Origin: Desulfatitalea tepidiphila
GTDB taxonomy: Bacteria; Desulfobacterota; Desulfobacteria; Desulfobacterales; Desulfosarcinaceae
Reading direction: 5' to 3'
Assembly: GCF_001293685.1 (NCBI RefSeq)
Contig: NZ_BCAG01000001.1
Coordinates: forward strand, 186,001 to 250,000
Length of the DNA stretch: 64,000 nucleotides
Shown: positions 53,284 through 63,388 of the stretch, piece after piece
Numbering within the stretch: the first letter of the stretch is position 1
Layout of the letters: each line of letters begins with the position of its first letter
Program-made: the position numbers and the translations under genes
The notes under the pieces: generated by a model
What the model saw: only the letters and a program-made list of their open reading frames with translations
The model's database searches: none
Told to the model about the DNA's origin: nothing

Positions 53284-53571
53284 ATGAAAATCACGGCCGA
53301 ACAAGTGACACATGTGGCCCGTCTGGCCCGTCTCGACATCGATGCCGCTTCGGTGGACGGACTGGCCCGGCAGATGGCCACTATCCTGGACTATGTCGAT
53401 ACCCTCGGCCAGGTGGACACCGAGGGGGTGCCGGCCACCGCCCATGCCATCGATCTGACCAACGCCTTCAGGGACGATACGCCCCATCGGCATCTCTCAC
53501 CGGAGCAGGCCATGGCCAATGCGCCGGCCAGGGCCGAGGCCGGTTTCGTGGTGCCCAAGGTGATCGGGTGA
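53284..53571 (+). CDS. gatC: Aspartyl/glutamyl-tRNA amidotransferase subunit C
   Basis: A 95-residue GatC: VTHVARLARLDIDAASVDGL, ILDYVDTLGQVDTEGVPATA and FRDDTPHRHLSPEQAMAN are typical. It stabilises GatA in the amidotransferase that makes Gln-tRNA or Asn-tRNA. Its TGA overlaps a GTG start of the next gene (GTGA). Confidence 0.94.
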   Translation: MKITAEQVTHVARLARLDIDAASVDGLARQMATILDYVDTLGQVDTEGVPATAHAIDLTNAFRDDTPHRHLSPEQAMANAPARAEAGFVVPKVIG

Positions 53572-53963
53572 TCGCCATGGGCGACGCGAGTTTCAAGACA
53601 TGCACCAAGTGCGGCGAACGGTGGGACACCCGCGAGGCATTCCTGGCCGATCCATCGCTTCACCTGATCGGATATCAGGTCAATTTCCGCAAACTCCAGA
53701 CCGGCATTCTCCTGTTCAACCACAGCTGCCGCACCACGCTGGCCCTGTATGCCATCGACTTTCGGGACCTGTACGACGGACCGGTTTTTGTCGAGCGCGC
53801 CACCGGCACCGATCAGTGCCCCGGCATGTGTCTGCACCAGGAGGATCTGGGCCCCTGCCCGGCCCGGTGCGAATGCGCTTTTGTGCGTCACATCCTGCAG
53901 GTGATCAAACCGTGGCCCAAGTCTCCGACCGGCGATCAGACCCTCGTAAAGGCCGCTCGTTGA
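53568..53963 (+). CDS. Cys-rich conserved-looking protein within the gat cluster
   Basis: About 131 residues from GTG 53568 (or 128 from ATG 53577). CTKCGERWDTREAFLADP is a zinc-ribbon-like start; CPGMCLHQEDLGPCPARCEC near the C-terminus adds six more Cys. It probably binds zinc or an Fe-S cluster. It is translationally coupled to gatC and lies 54 bases before gatA, so co-expression with the amidotransferase is expected. I do not recognise a named family. Confidence 0.68.
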   Translation: MIAMGDASFKTCTKCGERWDTREAFLADPSLHLIGYQVNFRKLQTGILLFNHSCRTTLALYAIDFRDLYDGPVFVERATGTDQCPGMCLHQEDLGPCPARCECAFVRHILQVIKPWPKSPTGDQTLVKAAR

Positions 53964-54017
53964 TGGTTTCCACCTGACCGTTTTACAAAGATGCATCTTG
54001 ACCCGGAGTGATTCACG

Positions 54018-55490
54018 ATGAACCTACACACCCTGACCGTGGCCCAGGCCCATGAGCTGCTCGAACGCAAGGAGATCTCCGCGGTCGAATTGACCCGGGC
54101 CGTTCTGGATCGCATCCAGCAGGCCGAACCGGCCATCGCCGCCTATCTCACCGTTACCGCCGACCAAGCCTTGGAAGAGGCACGCCAGGCCGACCAGGAC
54201 ATTGCCCAGGGCTGTGCGGCCGCCCTGACCGGCATCCCCATTGCCCTGAAGGACGTGCTCTGTACCCAGGGGGTGCGCACCACCTGCGCTTCGCGCATCC
54301 TTGAAAATTTCATTCCGCCCTACGACGCCTTCGTGGTGCAGCGGCTCAAGGCCCAGGGCGCCGTCGTGTTGGGCAAACTGAACATGGACGAATTCGCCAT
54401 GGGCTCCACCACCGAGCATTCGGCCTTTCAGGTGACCCGCAATCCATGGAACACCGACTGCATTCCCGGCGGCTCCAGCGGCGGATCGGCCGCGGCCGTG
54501 GCCGCCGACATGTGCCTGGCCGCACTGGGTTCGGACACCGGCGGCTCCATCCGCCAGCCGGCCTCCCACTGCGGCGTGGTGGGCCTCAAGCCGACCTACG
54601 GCCGGGTGTCGCGTTATGGATTGGTGGCCTTTGCCTCTTCCCTGGATCAGATCGGGCCGCTGAGCAAGAGCGTGGCCGACAGTGCCCTCGTGCTCCAGGC
54701 CATCGCCGGACACGATTCGGCCGATTCCACCTGCGCCCCCCAGCCGGTGCCCGATTACGGCGCAGCCCTCGGCCGGGGCGTCAAGGGGCTGCGCATCGGC
54801 GTCCCCGAGGAGTATTTCGACACGCCCGGACTGGACCCCGAGGTAGCGGCGGCGGTGATGAAGGCCATCGACACGCTCAAGGCGCTGGGCGCCCGGACGG
54901 TGACGGTACGACTGCCCCACACCCGTTACGGTGTGGCCGCCTACTACGTCATCGCCCCGTCCGAGGCCAGTTCCAACCTGGCCCGCTACGACGGCGTCAA
55001 GTACGGTCTGCGCAGCAGCGATGCGGCTGAGCCGGCCAACACCCTGATCGACATGTACCGCCGCACACGCTCCCAGGGCTTCGGCCCCGAGGTCCAGCGG
55101 CGCATCCTGCTGGGGACCTATGCGCTGTCCGCCGGTTATTACGATGCATACTACCGCAAGGCCTCCCAGGTGCGGACCCTGATCATGCGCGATTTTGCCA
55201 AGGCTTTCGAAAGCTGCGATCTCATCGCCTCGCCGGTGACCCCCACCCCGGCCACGCCCATCGGCGCCCACAGCGACGATCCCCTGGCCATGTACCTGAC
55301 CGACGTCTACACCCTGCCGGCCAACCTGGCCGGGCTGCCCGGCATATCGGTACCCTGCGGTTTTTCCGGTCAAGGACTTCCCATCGGCCTGCAGCTCATG
55401 GCCGGCCATTTCCAGGAGGAACTGCTGCTCGCCGCGGCCCATGCCTTCGAGCAGGCCACCGACTTTCATCAGCGCAAGCCCGGCTTATGA
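54018..55490 (+). CDS. gatA: Aspartyl/glutamyl-tRNA amidotransferase subunit A
   Basis: A 490-residue amidase-signature enzyme. The catalytic triad Lys lies in [10 protein letters not shown], the cis-Ser and nucleophile Ser in [16 protein letters not shown] and [17 protein letters not shown]. It releases ammonia from glutamine for GatB. gatB is not in the window. GGAG precedes ATG 54018. The accessory S23-type element starts about 40 bases after its stop. Confidence 0.96.
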   Translation: MNLHTLTVAQAHELLERKEISAVELTRAVLDRIQQAEPAIAAYLTVTADQALEEARQADQDIAQGCAAALTGIPIALKDVLCTQGVRTTCASRILENFIPPYDAFVVQRLKAQGAVVLGKLNMDEFAMGSTTEHSAFQVTRNPWNTDCIPGGSSGGSAAAVAADMCLAALGSDTGGSIRQPASHCGVVGLKPTYGRVSRYGLVAFASSLDQIGPLSKSVADSALVLQAIAGHDSADSTCAPQPVPDYGAALGRGVKGLRIGVPEEYFDTPGLDPEVAAAVMKAIDTLKALGARTVTVRLPHTRYGVAAYYVIAPSEASSNLARYDGVKYGLRSSDAAEPANTLIDMYRRTRSQGFGPEVQRRILLGTYALSAGYYDAYYRKASQVRTLIMRDFAKAFESCDLIASPVTPTPATPIGAHSDDPLAMYLTDVYTLPANLAGLPGISVPCGFSGQGLPIGLQLMAGHFQEELLLAAAHAFEQATDFHQRKPGL

Positions 55491-55530
55491 CCCCTTACGC
55501 TCGCGTGCGCAGTCCCGCAGGGACGTGAGT

Positions 55531-55558
55531 CTCGTACTCGTACTCGTTCTCGTACTCG
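55531..55558 (+). repeat. CTCGTA hexamer array (left arm of four-helix-bundle element)
   Basis: Nearly five tandem copies of CTCGTA with one variant (CTCGTT). It is the inverse complement of the array at 55935-55964, which lies inside the C-terminal coding part of the gene between them. Confidence 0.8.
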
Positions 55559-55571
55559 AAAAGGATAGATG

Positions 55572-56030
55572 ATGTTCGATCATGAATGACTGGACGTTTA
55601 TCGCGTCAGCATTGAATTTGTTACCTGGTCATACCGGCTTGCCAAGTCGTTGAAGGGCGTGGATCGTCATGCCCGTGATCAATTGCTGAGATCCTCTCAA
55701 TCGGTTCCGTTGAATATTGCAGAGGGGAACGGAAAGATCCCGTCGGCTGAGAGAAAACGTTATCAGCGTATCGCACTGGGTTCGGCGTTGGAAAGTGCGG
55801 CCACAATAGATGTTTTGGCGGCTTGCGGTGCAATAGAGCCCACAGCCGCAAGTGAAGGTAAGGCCTTACTAAGGCGAGTAGTGTCAATGCTTACGAGAAT
55901 GGTATCGATGCCCACACAGGTTAGGGAAGGGATCGAGTACGAGTACGCGTACGCGTACGAGTACGATGAACCCAGGTTTCCTGGAATAAACAAGAAATCA
56001 ACGTCACCAGGCGATAAGCCGAAAGATTGA
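55572..56030 (+). pseudogene. Four-helix-bundle (S23/intervening-sequence-type) protein with in-frame stop at codon 6
   Basis: From ATG 55572 (AAGGATAG upstream) the frame reads MFDHE, then TGA (55587-55589), then LDVYRVSIEFVTWSYRLAKS, and continues through RDQLLRSSQSVPLNIAEGNG to 56030. The family normally has Arg (CGA) where the TGA stands, so a single C-to-T change disables the gene unless translation restarts at TTG 55650, which would omit the first helix. The C-terminus encodes EYEYAYAYEYDE from the hexamer array. S23-type proteins are known from 23S rRNA intervening sequences and resemble the Avd protein of retroelements. Confidence 0.8.
55935..55964 (+). repeat. GAGTAC hexamer array (right arm, within coding sequence)
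   Basis: Five tandem hexamers: GAGTAC twice, GCGTAC twice, GAGTAC once. It encodes alternating Glu/Ala-Tyr residues and is inverted relative to the array at 55531-55558. Confidence 0.8.
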
Positions 56031-56038
56031 GACACCCC

Positions 56039-56224
56039 ATGACCATCCAGCCCGAAGGTGAAAACATCCGCAAGGCCGTCAAGTGGCTCGGCGCCGAACG
56101 CCAGGCCAACCCTTCGGTCCCGCTTCACAAGCTGATCGACCAGGCCTGCCTGCAGTTCAACCTGTCGCCCAACGAGGCGGCCTACCTGGAGCGGTTGGCC
56201 CGGGGGGACCGGACGGACGCCTGA
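56039..56224 (+). CDS. Small helical protein of unknown function
   Basis: 61 residues: MTIQPEGENIRKAVKWLGAE, then LHKLIDQACLQFNLSPNEAAYL. It is predicted all-helical, with good coding bias. It may originally have followed gatA directly, the four-helix-bundle element having inserted between them. A TTG four codons earlier is possible. I recognise no family. Confidence 0.6.
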   Translation: MTIQPEGENIRKAVKWLGAERQANPSVPLHKLIDQACLQFNLSPNEAAYLERLARGDRTDA

Positions 56225-56264
56225 CCGGGTCCGAAACGAGATGATGGCTCAGAGCGTTTGACGT

Positions 56265-56513
56265 TCAGTAATGGTAACGGCAGGCGAGAATTCGGATTTT
56301 ATCTTCTTTCACTTGATAAACCAAACGGTGTTCGCGGTCGATCCGGCGGGACCAGCAGCCGGAAAGTTCGTGTTTGAGGGGTTCGGGTTTGCCGGATCCG
56401 ATGAATGGATCCCGCTGAACCTCCCTGATCATTTTCAGGATGCGCAGGGCTTTCTTGCGGTCTTGTTCGACCCACCATGCAAGATCTTCAAACCCGGCTG
56501 GATCAAATTCCAA
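56265..56513 (-). CDS. yoeB: YoeB-type toxin (mRNA interferase)
   Basis: An 82-residue Txe/YoeB-family endoribonuclease: FEDLAWWVEQDRKKALRI, GSGKPEPLKHELSGCWSRRI, EHRLVYQV and the C-terminal ACRYHY. The general-base Glu (KPEP), Arg (SRRI) and His (RYHY) of YoeB are present. The likely start is TTG 56513, overlapping the end of the antitoxin gene; TTG 56540 is also possible. It pairs with the antitoxin at 56503-56706. Confidence 0.87.
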   Translation of the reverse strand: MEFDPAGFEDLAWWVEQDRKKALRILKMIREVQRDPFIGSGKPEPLKHELSGCWSRRIDREHRLVYQVKEDKIRILACRYHY

Positions 56514-56706
56514 GCTTCTTGCAGGCTTCGTCAAGGGCAATGCCTTTTTTCCGATTTTTAGCGTCGATCAATCGTTTTTTCATTGCTGCACTCTTGAGCA
56601 GGTAGGCTGTTTCCTTCTCTGATTGAATCTCGCGCCACAATTCAATGGGTACAATGACCCCTGTAATTTTATTGTTTTCATCGGCAATATATTGAATCTG
56701 TCCCAT
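56503..56706 (-). CDS. Antitoxin of the YoeB-type pair
   Basis: 67 residues: MGQIQYIADENNKITGVIVP, then WREIQSEKETAYLLKSAAMKK. It is short for Phd/YefM, with the usual strand-rich start and helical toxin-wrapping C-terminus. It overlaps the toxin gene by about 11 bases and would be translated first. ATG 56706 starts it; an upstream extension to 57018 is not conserved-looking. Confidence 0.75.
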   Translation of the reverse strand: MGQIQYIADENNKITGVIVPIELWREIQSEKETAYLLKSAAMKKRLIDAKNRKKGIALDEACKKLGI

Positions 56707-56999
56707 GTTGCTGACTCCTGATGTCGGGCCTGAAGCTAGGATTGATACGTCGGCCCGGCCATCGGTTTCCTCAACCATTCGATTGAGGCATTCTGATGAT
56801 AGACGAAAATAGCACAGACAGGTTCTCTTGGCAATTTTGGCCTTTGGCCATTCGCTATCGTTGCGGATTCGATATTCACAATTATATTTTTGAACCCAAT
56901 ACTCATGGCGGTTGGCGTCATCGTTCTCATTCGCGAAGTGGTTCGGAGGTGCTGGCCCCAGCGGCCAATGGGCGACCTGAACCTCTCTATTCTGGGGCA

Positions 57000-57263
57000 C
57001 TATTCGTAATGGGTCCACATGCGGATGATCTTGACCGTCTTTTCATCTTCGATGATCTGGTAGATCAATCGATGTTGGATGTTGATCCGCCGTGAATCGG
57101 CGCCAGTCAAATCACCGACGAGTTTTTCGTAAGGAGGGGGTGTTTGATAAGGATTCTCTCGAAGGATCTGGATCAGTTCCTCAGCCTTGGACCTGAGCCC
57201 TGATGCGGACAATTTTTTAGCGTCTTTTAGAGCCTGTTTTACGAAAACGATCCGCCAGTTCAC
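57000..57263 (-). CDS. Second YoeB/Txe-type toxin
   Basis: An 87-residue Txe/YoeB-family protein: NWRIVFVKQALKDAKKL, PPYEKLVGDLTGADSRRI, QHRLIYQI and RMWTHYE. GTG 57263 overlaps the antitoxin stop (GTGA), so it is translationally coupled. The usual KPEPLK loop is changed to PPYEKLVGDL, but the Arg-Arg and terminal His-Tyr are kept. Confidence 0.87.
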   Translation of the reverse strand: MNWRIVFVKQALKDAKKLSASGLRSKAEELIQILRENPYQTPPPYEKLVGDLTGADSRRINIQHRLIYQIIEDEKTVKIIRMWTHYE

Positions 57264-57502
57264 CAATCGATTTCCTCGGTGCAATCTTCGATGGGCGTGG
57301 CCAGCCCCTCGCGAATGGATTCACGCATGCCGGGAACATTCAAGAGATATATGGTTTCCTGGATCGAGCGCCAGTCGTCCTCCGAAATGAGCACCGCGTT
57401 GCCCCTTTTGCCTGTTATGACAATCGGTTCGTGCGATTTGGATGCTTGGTCGATGAGGCGGTACAGTTTGGTTCGCGCCTCTGTGGCGGATAACGTGGGC
57501 AT
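57260..57502 (-). CDS. YefM/Phd-type antitoxin
   Basis: 80 residues: TLSATEARTKLYRLIDQASK, PIVITGKRGNAVLISEDDW and IQETIYLLNVPGMRESIREG are classical YefM motifs. It binds DNA through the N-terminal part and the toxin through its tail. It is the first gene of the pair with 57000-57263. Confidence 0.92.
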   Translation of the reverse strand: MPTLSATEARTKLYRLIDQASKSHEPIVITGKRGNAVLISEDDWRSIQETIYLLNVPGMRESIREGLATPIEDCTEEIDW

Positions 57503-57597
57503 GGTGCACCTCGGTGTTTTTCGCCTAATGTACGTTATGGCGTACGTATTGTCAAATGCTCTCTTTTATAGCAGGACGAGATGATCATCAAAAGATC

Positions 57598-57816
57598 CTA
57601 TCTTTCTCTTCCCTTTCGAATGATATCCACAATCTCTTTTGTGGTGATATTTGCCTTTATAAAAGGCACATCTAAAGGAGAAGATGCGGTTTGTTCAGGC
57701 GTTAACGCAAAAGTCCGCCCATCTTTCCTGCGAATTAACACCTTACCGGTGCTTTCCGCCTGTTCAAGGACGGTGGCAAGCTTTTGCCTGGCTTCCGAAT
57801 ATGTGTATACCTGCAC
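57598..57816 (-). CDS. Lone Phd/YefM-like antitoxin
   Basis: About 72 residues: VYTYSEARQKLATVLEQAES, KVLIRRKDGRTFALTPE. GTG 57816 has GGAGG six bases upstream. No toxin gene lies downstream (57509-57597 is empty), so the partner is lost or elsewhere. Confidence 0.75.
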   Translation of the reverse strand: MQVYTYSEARQKLATVLEQAESTGKVLIRRKDGRTFALTPEQTASSPLDVPFIKANITTKEIVDIIRKGRER

Positions 57817-57935
57817 TTTAAACCTCCAACGCATGAATGCGATGTCTCGCGCAGCGACGCATCCTGCCGGGGATCTTGCGCGTAAGCCTGTCAGAGATCA
57901 ACTGGGTTGGGTTCGGTAACCTTTTATATTCGCCG

Positions 57936-58313
57936 TTATTTCGAGAAATGTTTTAAAATCTTCAGCGCCGTTTGCTCATCTTTGCAGGGCAGGACGATTT
58001 CCCCGATGCTTTCTGTTTTAATGGGGAGCGGCGGGGTTAAGACAGTATCTCCGTAAATCAGGCCTATTTTTTGATCCGAAACGCCGCTCAAGGCATTTTT
58101 GAAAATGCTTTGTCCGTGTTGATTGAGGATAATAAAAATTAAATATTCACCATTGCTATACTTCAAATAGGTATCCTCAACGGATTCAACCGCAATGGTG
58201 ACCTCGTTGGAAAGACCCACCGCCTGAAGTTCTGGCTTGGATGCCTTTGTGTTAGCGCAGAAAACAGTCATTAAAGTAATTGCCGTTGTGAGAAGGACCG
58301 CCTTTGCATTCAT
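57936..58313 (-). CDS. Small exported protein of unknown function
   Basis: 125 residues with an N-terminal signal (AVLLTTAITLMTVFCANTKA, possible lipoprotein Cys19). The mature part has YLKYSNGEYLIFIILNQHGQ and GEIVLPCKDEQTALKILKHF. No recognised family. It lies 18 bases after the next gene at 58332 on the same strand, so the two form an operon. Confidence 0.65.
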   Translation of the reverse strand: MNAKAVLLTTAITLMTVFCANTKASKPELQAVGLSNEVTIAVESVEDTYLKYSNGEYLIFIILNQHGQSIFKNALSGVSDQKIGLIYGDTVLTPPLPIKTESIGEIVLPCKDEQTALKILKHFSK

Positions 58314-58331
58314 TCGTTTTTCCTCTCGGAA

Positions 58332-58637
58332 TCAAGGGTGTCTTGCAACGATACGGACATTTTGACCCAGTAAATGACTTTTCATACGAACCCTTGCTTT
58401 GCATGCACACATACCAAACCCAAATATATGGGTGCCGGGTCCTATCAGTCTATCGGTTTTTTCCGCGCTCCCGATGAAGTAATTTACTTCTATATCAAAA
58501 GTTGCTGTCGCACTTGATTCGCTTGTGAATGTCAGCTCCCAGGTAAATATGCCCCCGTAAAGCTTGCCAGGGCCAAGATCAATCCATGGGCCCCAAATGC
58601 CCGGGGGAGCCCATCCCTGAAAAATGGATGATGGCAT
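58332..58637 (-). CDS. Small beta-rich protein of unknown function
   Basis: 101 residues from ATG 58637, chosen because AGGAGG precedes it; an extension to 58712 is not supported. It is rich in Gly, Trp and aromatic residues (FQGWAPPGIWGPWIDLGPGK, FTWELTFTSESSATATFDIE), suggesting a beta-sandwich. No signal peptide is visible. I recognise no family. Confidence 0.6.
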   Translation of the reverse strand: MPSSIFQGWAPPGIWGPWIDLGPGKLYGGIFTWELTFTSESSATATFDIEVNYFIGSAEKTDRLIGPGTHIFGFGMCACKARVRMKSHLLGQNVRIVARHP

Positions 58638-58947
58638 GATTATCCTCCTGATTTTTTTGTCGTATGACACCTTCGCTAAGTCGGCTGGCCGAAGAAATAC
58701 TATAGTGAACAAACCGCGAATGCGGCATTTAGGATGGCACCTTGAAGAATCTTAACCACCCATTGGTGTGGTAGGTCTTTATTGTTCTATGTGCTTAAAT
58801 TATTCCGTAGATGAGGTCAATACCGAATTGTCGTGATGATGGCCAAAAAAGGCGTGGTCCATTATTGTTTTTATCTTGGCCATTGGCATTTGTACCGAAT
58901 TCCGATAAGCGAAGTTGAATTCAATCTTGACCGACAAAGGATTCCCC

Positions 58948-60765
<1,818 letters not shown>

Positions 60766-61726
60766 GTATGTGGTGCGCGTAAATGAAATTCAGGCCTAGT
60801 GCGGCCGCATTTCGAAAAGGAGCATCGCGCATCATTTTTCAGGGATGTATACGCCGGTGGGACCGGCAGGCGATCCGGCCCTCACGCAAAGTCGTGTAAA
60901 TGCCGGTAAGGTGCGCTCCGGACGGCCCGGAAACTCGCATGCGCTCAAACAGTCCGGGCCGTTTCTCCTCCGCTGCACCCAACCGGCATTAACACGACAT
61001 GCGAACGAGGGCCCGGACCACCCACCGGCCCCACCTCCTTTTGTGAGTGACTCGAAATCAGGTCGTTTTTTTGGCACAATAGAAATCGCTTGGTTTCTTA
61101 TGCGGCCACCTGTCTTCAAACCAACATTCCCCGGTCTGATGCCTTTAGGACTTTCAGGAAGCCATCAAATTTGATGGACTCGAAAGGAGTCGATGATGCT
61201 TCGTGCCGGACCCGGTATCAAGGTCTGGGGCAGGCTTTGATCCGCCATTCAGATCTTATTGGAAATACTGGATCCCGGTGTTCGCTATGAAGGTGGGAAA
61301 AGCAAGTTTCGTGCTTTCTTATGAGATCGTTGACTTTCAACGGCTTGTCCTATGGCCGGCAGAAGAGGAGCAGTGTGGTACTGAATTGCTCCTCAATCCT
61401 CTATGGCGGTAAACACCCTCAAATTGTGCAAGCCTTGCCGAAACCCAACAACCCCAACAAACTCGATTCACTCAAGAAACTATCAAAACCGCTTGACTTT
61501 AGATTTCTCTCTTGATATGAGTGCTGCATATTTGTGTGGCCAAATGTAATTGATTTCTGCCAATCAACTTAAGAGGCCCAATATCCAATTGAAACGAACT
61601 ACGCGGAACGTCTCGAAAGGAATAAAGTTGGGAACGCAAGTGCGTTGGCGGCGTCAAGCTGCGTTTGGCTATTTTTGTTTTATTGGTTTGGTTTTCTTTT
61701 AACCCGTTCTTTAAGGAGGACAACAG
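60766..61726. other. Long intergenic region between mutL and the porin gene
   Basis: There is no convincing gene in 0.96 kb; short frames lack family motifs. It holds the 108-base palindromic element (60891-60998), a 16-base perfect palindrome CCATCAAATTTGATGG (61162-61177), and a weak possible promoter for the porin gene, TTGACT (61493) with TATGAG (61516) 17 bases on. The last 30 bases give the porin ribosome site TAAGGAGG. Confidence 0.55.
60891..60998. mobile_element. Palindromic miniature element with 17-base inverted ends
   Basis: GTCGTGTAAATGCCGGT (60891-60907) and ACCGGCATTAACACGAC (60982-60998) are inverted with one mismatch. Inside, ACGGCCCGGA (60922-60931) pairs with TCCGGGCCGT (60953-60962). 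The centre carries GCGCTCAAACAG, the complement of the CTGTTTGAGCGC loop at 41939-42014. It has no coding capacity. Confidence 0.7.
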
Positions 61727-62869
61727 ATGAAGAAACTATTGGTAGTTCTTTTGGTGCTGGGATTGGCAGTCCCGGCAATGGCGGCCGATTGGAACTTTTA
61801 CGGCAGCGCCAGGACCCATTTGGGGTATTACGATGTGGATGAGGATTTCGCCGGCGGTCCGGCAACGGCCCCCTCCATTCGCTCCGGTGGCGGGGACGAT
61901 GACAAGGGTACGACATTAAACCTTTACGGTCAGAGCCGTCTGGGCGCCAAAGTGATGGCCTCGGACAACCTCACCGGTTTCTTCGAGTTCGGTATGCGCG
62001 AGACCAACAATAACTCAAAGGACGGAGAAGAGGTCTATCTGCGTATGTTCGGCGGTATCTGGAACTTCGGCGCCGGCAGCCTCATGGTCGGTAAGAACTA
62101 CACCCCGGCCACCTTCCTGGGCTACTCGGGCATGGGCGCCGACCTGGGCGACAACGGCGATGCCAACATGCTGGTCAGCGGCCTGGCCTACATCAGCCGT
62201 CAGCCCCAGATTCGCCTGAGCTTCGGCACCTTCGACATTGCCTTGATTCAACCCAACGACGATGCGGACGATTTGGGACTTGGGGATATCGACTTTACCT
62301 TCCCGCGCATTGAAGCAGCCTACGTGTTCCGCACCCCGGTCTTCTCCATCCGTCCGGTAGTCGGCTTCCAGACTTATGAGGCAGAGGTTCAGGCGACCGG
62401 CGAAGACGAGACCATCACCAGCTACACCCTGGGTCTGGGCGCCACCGTTAACTTGGGGCCGGCCTACATCAAGGCGACCTTCTCTTACGTACAAAACCCG
62501 GGGAACTACGGCCAGGTCAACATTCTCGTTCTCGATGCCGCCCAGAGGGGTGCATTTAATGCAACCGCCGATGATGATGCCGAACTGATGCAGGGCACTT
62601 TCGTGGTCGGCGCCAAGATCAATGACATGCTGAGCATTGAAGCGGGCTTAGGCTACGGCGACATCGAGCAGGATGTCGCTCCTGGCGTTAAGGTCGAGCA
62701 GACCGGTTTCGTCTACTACTTGCAGACTCCCATCACAGTGGCAAAGGGCATGACTATCATTCCGGAAATCGGTATGGTGGACCGCGATGATCTGGAAGTG
62801 ACCGGGGAAGCCGATAGAGACGCCGGCGAAATGATTTACGCCGATATCAGTTTCAAAGTTGACTTCTAA
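61727..62869 (+). CDS. Outer-membrane porin-like beta-barrel protein
   Basis: A 380-residue protein. A Sec signal (KKLLVVLLVLGLAVPAMA) is followed by DWNFYGSARTHLGYY and alternating beta strands; the C-terminus ISFKVDF ends in Phe, as in outer-membrane barrels. GRETN-like aromatic girdles and Asp-rich loops fit a general porin. TTAAGGAGG precedes ATG 61727. Codon use suggests high expression. Substrate specificity is unknown. Confidence 0.85.
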   Translation: MKKLLVVLLVLGLAVPAMAADWNFYGSARTHLGYYDVDEDFAGGPATAPSIRSGGGDDDKGTTLNLYGQSRLGAKVMASDNLTGFFEFGMRETNNNSKDGEEVYLRMFGGIWNFGAGSLMVGKNYTPATFLGYSGMGADLGDNGDANMLVSGLAYISRQPQIRLSFGTFDIALIQPNDDADDLGLGDIDFTFPRIEAAYVFRTPVFSIRPVVGFQTYEAEVQATGEDETITSYTLGLGATVNLGPAYIKATFSYVQNPGNYGQVNILVLDAAQRGAFNATADDDAELMQGTFVVGAKINDMLSIEAGLGYGDIEQDVAPGVKVEQTGFVYYLQTPITVAKGMTIIPEIGMVDRDDLEVTGEADRDAGEMIYADISFKVDF

Positions 62870-62900
62870 TCTGCAACTGAAGTCGGTTGATCAAAACCAA

Positions 62901-62934
62901 AAGGCCGGGGCGTCTGCCCCGGCCTTATTATTTA
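62901..62934 (+). terminator. Terminator of the porin gene
   Basis: AAGGCCGGGGC (62901-62911), loop GTCT, GCCCCGGCCTT (62916-62926), then ATTATTTAT. It is a perfect 11-base stem. Confidence 0.9.
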
Positions 62935-62935
62935 T

Positions 62936-63240
62936 GTGTGCCAGGCATGGCGTAATTCCATAGCGTGCGAGTCCCGAACAGGCCGTAGTGGTCGGAACTG
63001 TTAGTTGAAGGCAAGGGCGTTGTCGCGAGCCAAAGCCTGGAGGAAGCCGGAAGCAAAACCCGGACCCGACGAACAGAAACCGGATATAAGGCCGGTGACC
63101 GCAAGGTCATCTGGCCATGGGCAGAGACGCCCGGTAGCCACTCGGATGCGGCATCGGTAAATCCGGCGGGAACTGGAGGAATATGTTACGTCTTGCCCTG
63201 GGAGTTCTCTGTCCGACGATCAGGCTACCGATTCCGCAAG
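62936..63240 (+). mobile_element. Group II intron fragment (5' RNA domains, no reverse transcriptase)
   Basis: The sequence starts GTGTGCCAGGCATGGCG, contains GCGTGCGAGTCCCGAACAGG, GGAACTGTTAGTTGAAGGC, GGAGGAAGCCGGAAGC and GAACAGAAACCGGATATAAG, which match from memory the conserved 5' domain I of bacterial group II introns. No reverse-transcriptase frame or domain V/VI is seen, and the end is uncertain. The 5' end lies 9 bases past the porin terminator stem. A database or Rfam covariance search would settle it. Confidence 0.6.
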
Positions 63241-63388
63241 GCTCCCCTGCTCTATTGAAGTTATTCCTTGATTGATGGACCCGGCCAGCCTGCCGGAGAT
63301 TTATTCATCGGTAATCCGATCAAATCGCGATGCAATCTTTTCCTCGATCAGAATCCCGGGGCTTTCCGCTTTTCCAGGAACCACCAGT

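Noticed and set aside
55587-55589. In-frame TGA read as selenocysteine in the four-helix-bundle gene
   Set aside because: The family has Arg there, no redox motif surrounds it, and a CGA-to-TGA change explains it more simply.
55531-55964. Hexamer arrays as a CRISPR array
   Set aside because: The units are 6 bases in direct tandem without spacers. No CRISPR-like repeat-spacer array or cas gene was seen anywhere in the window.
60845-61515. Small reading frames between mutL and the porin gene
   Set aside because: They overlap the palindromic element or lack ribosome sites, coding bias and recognisable domains.
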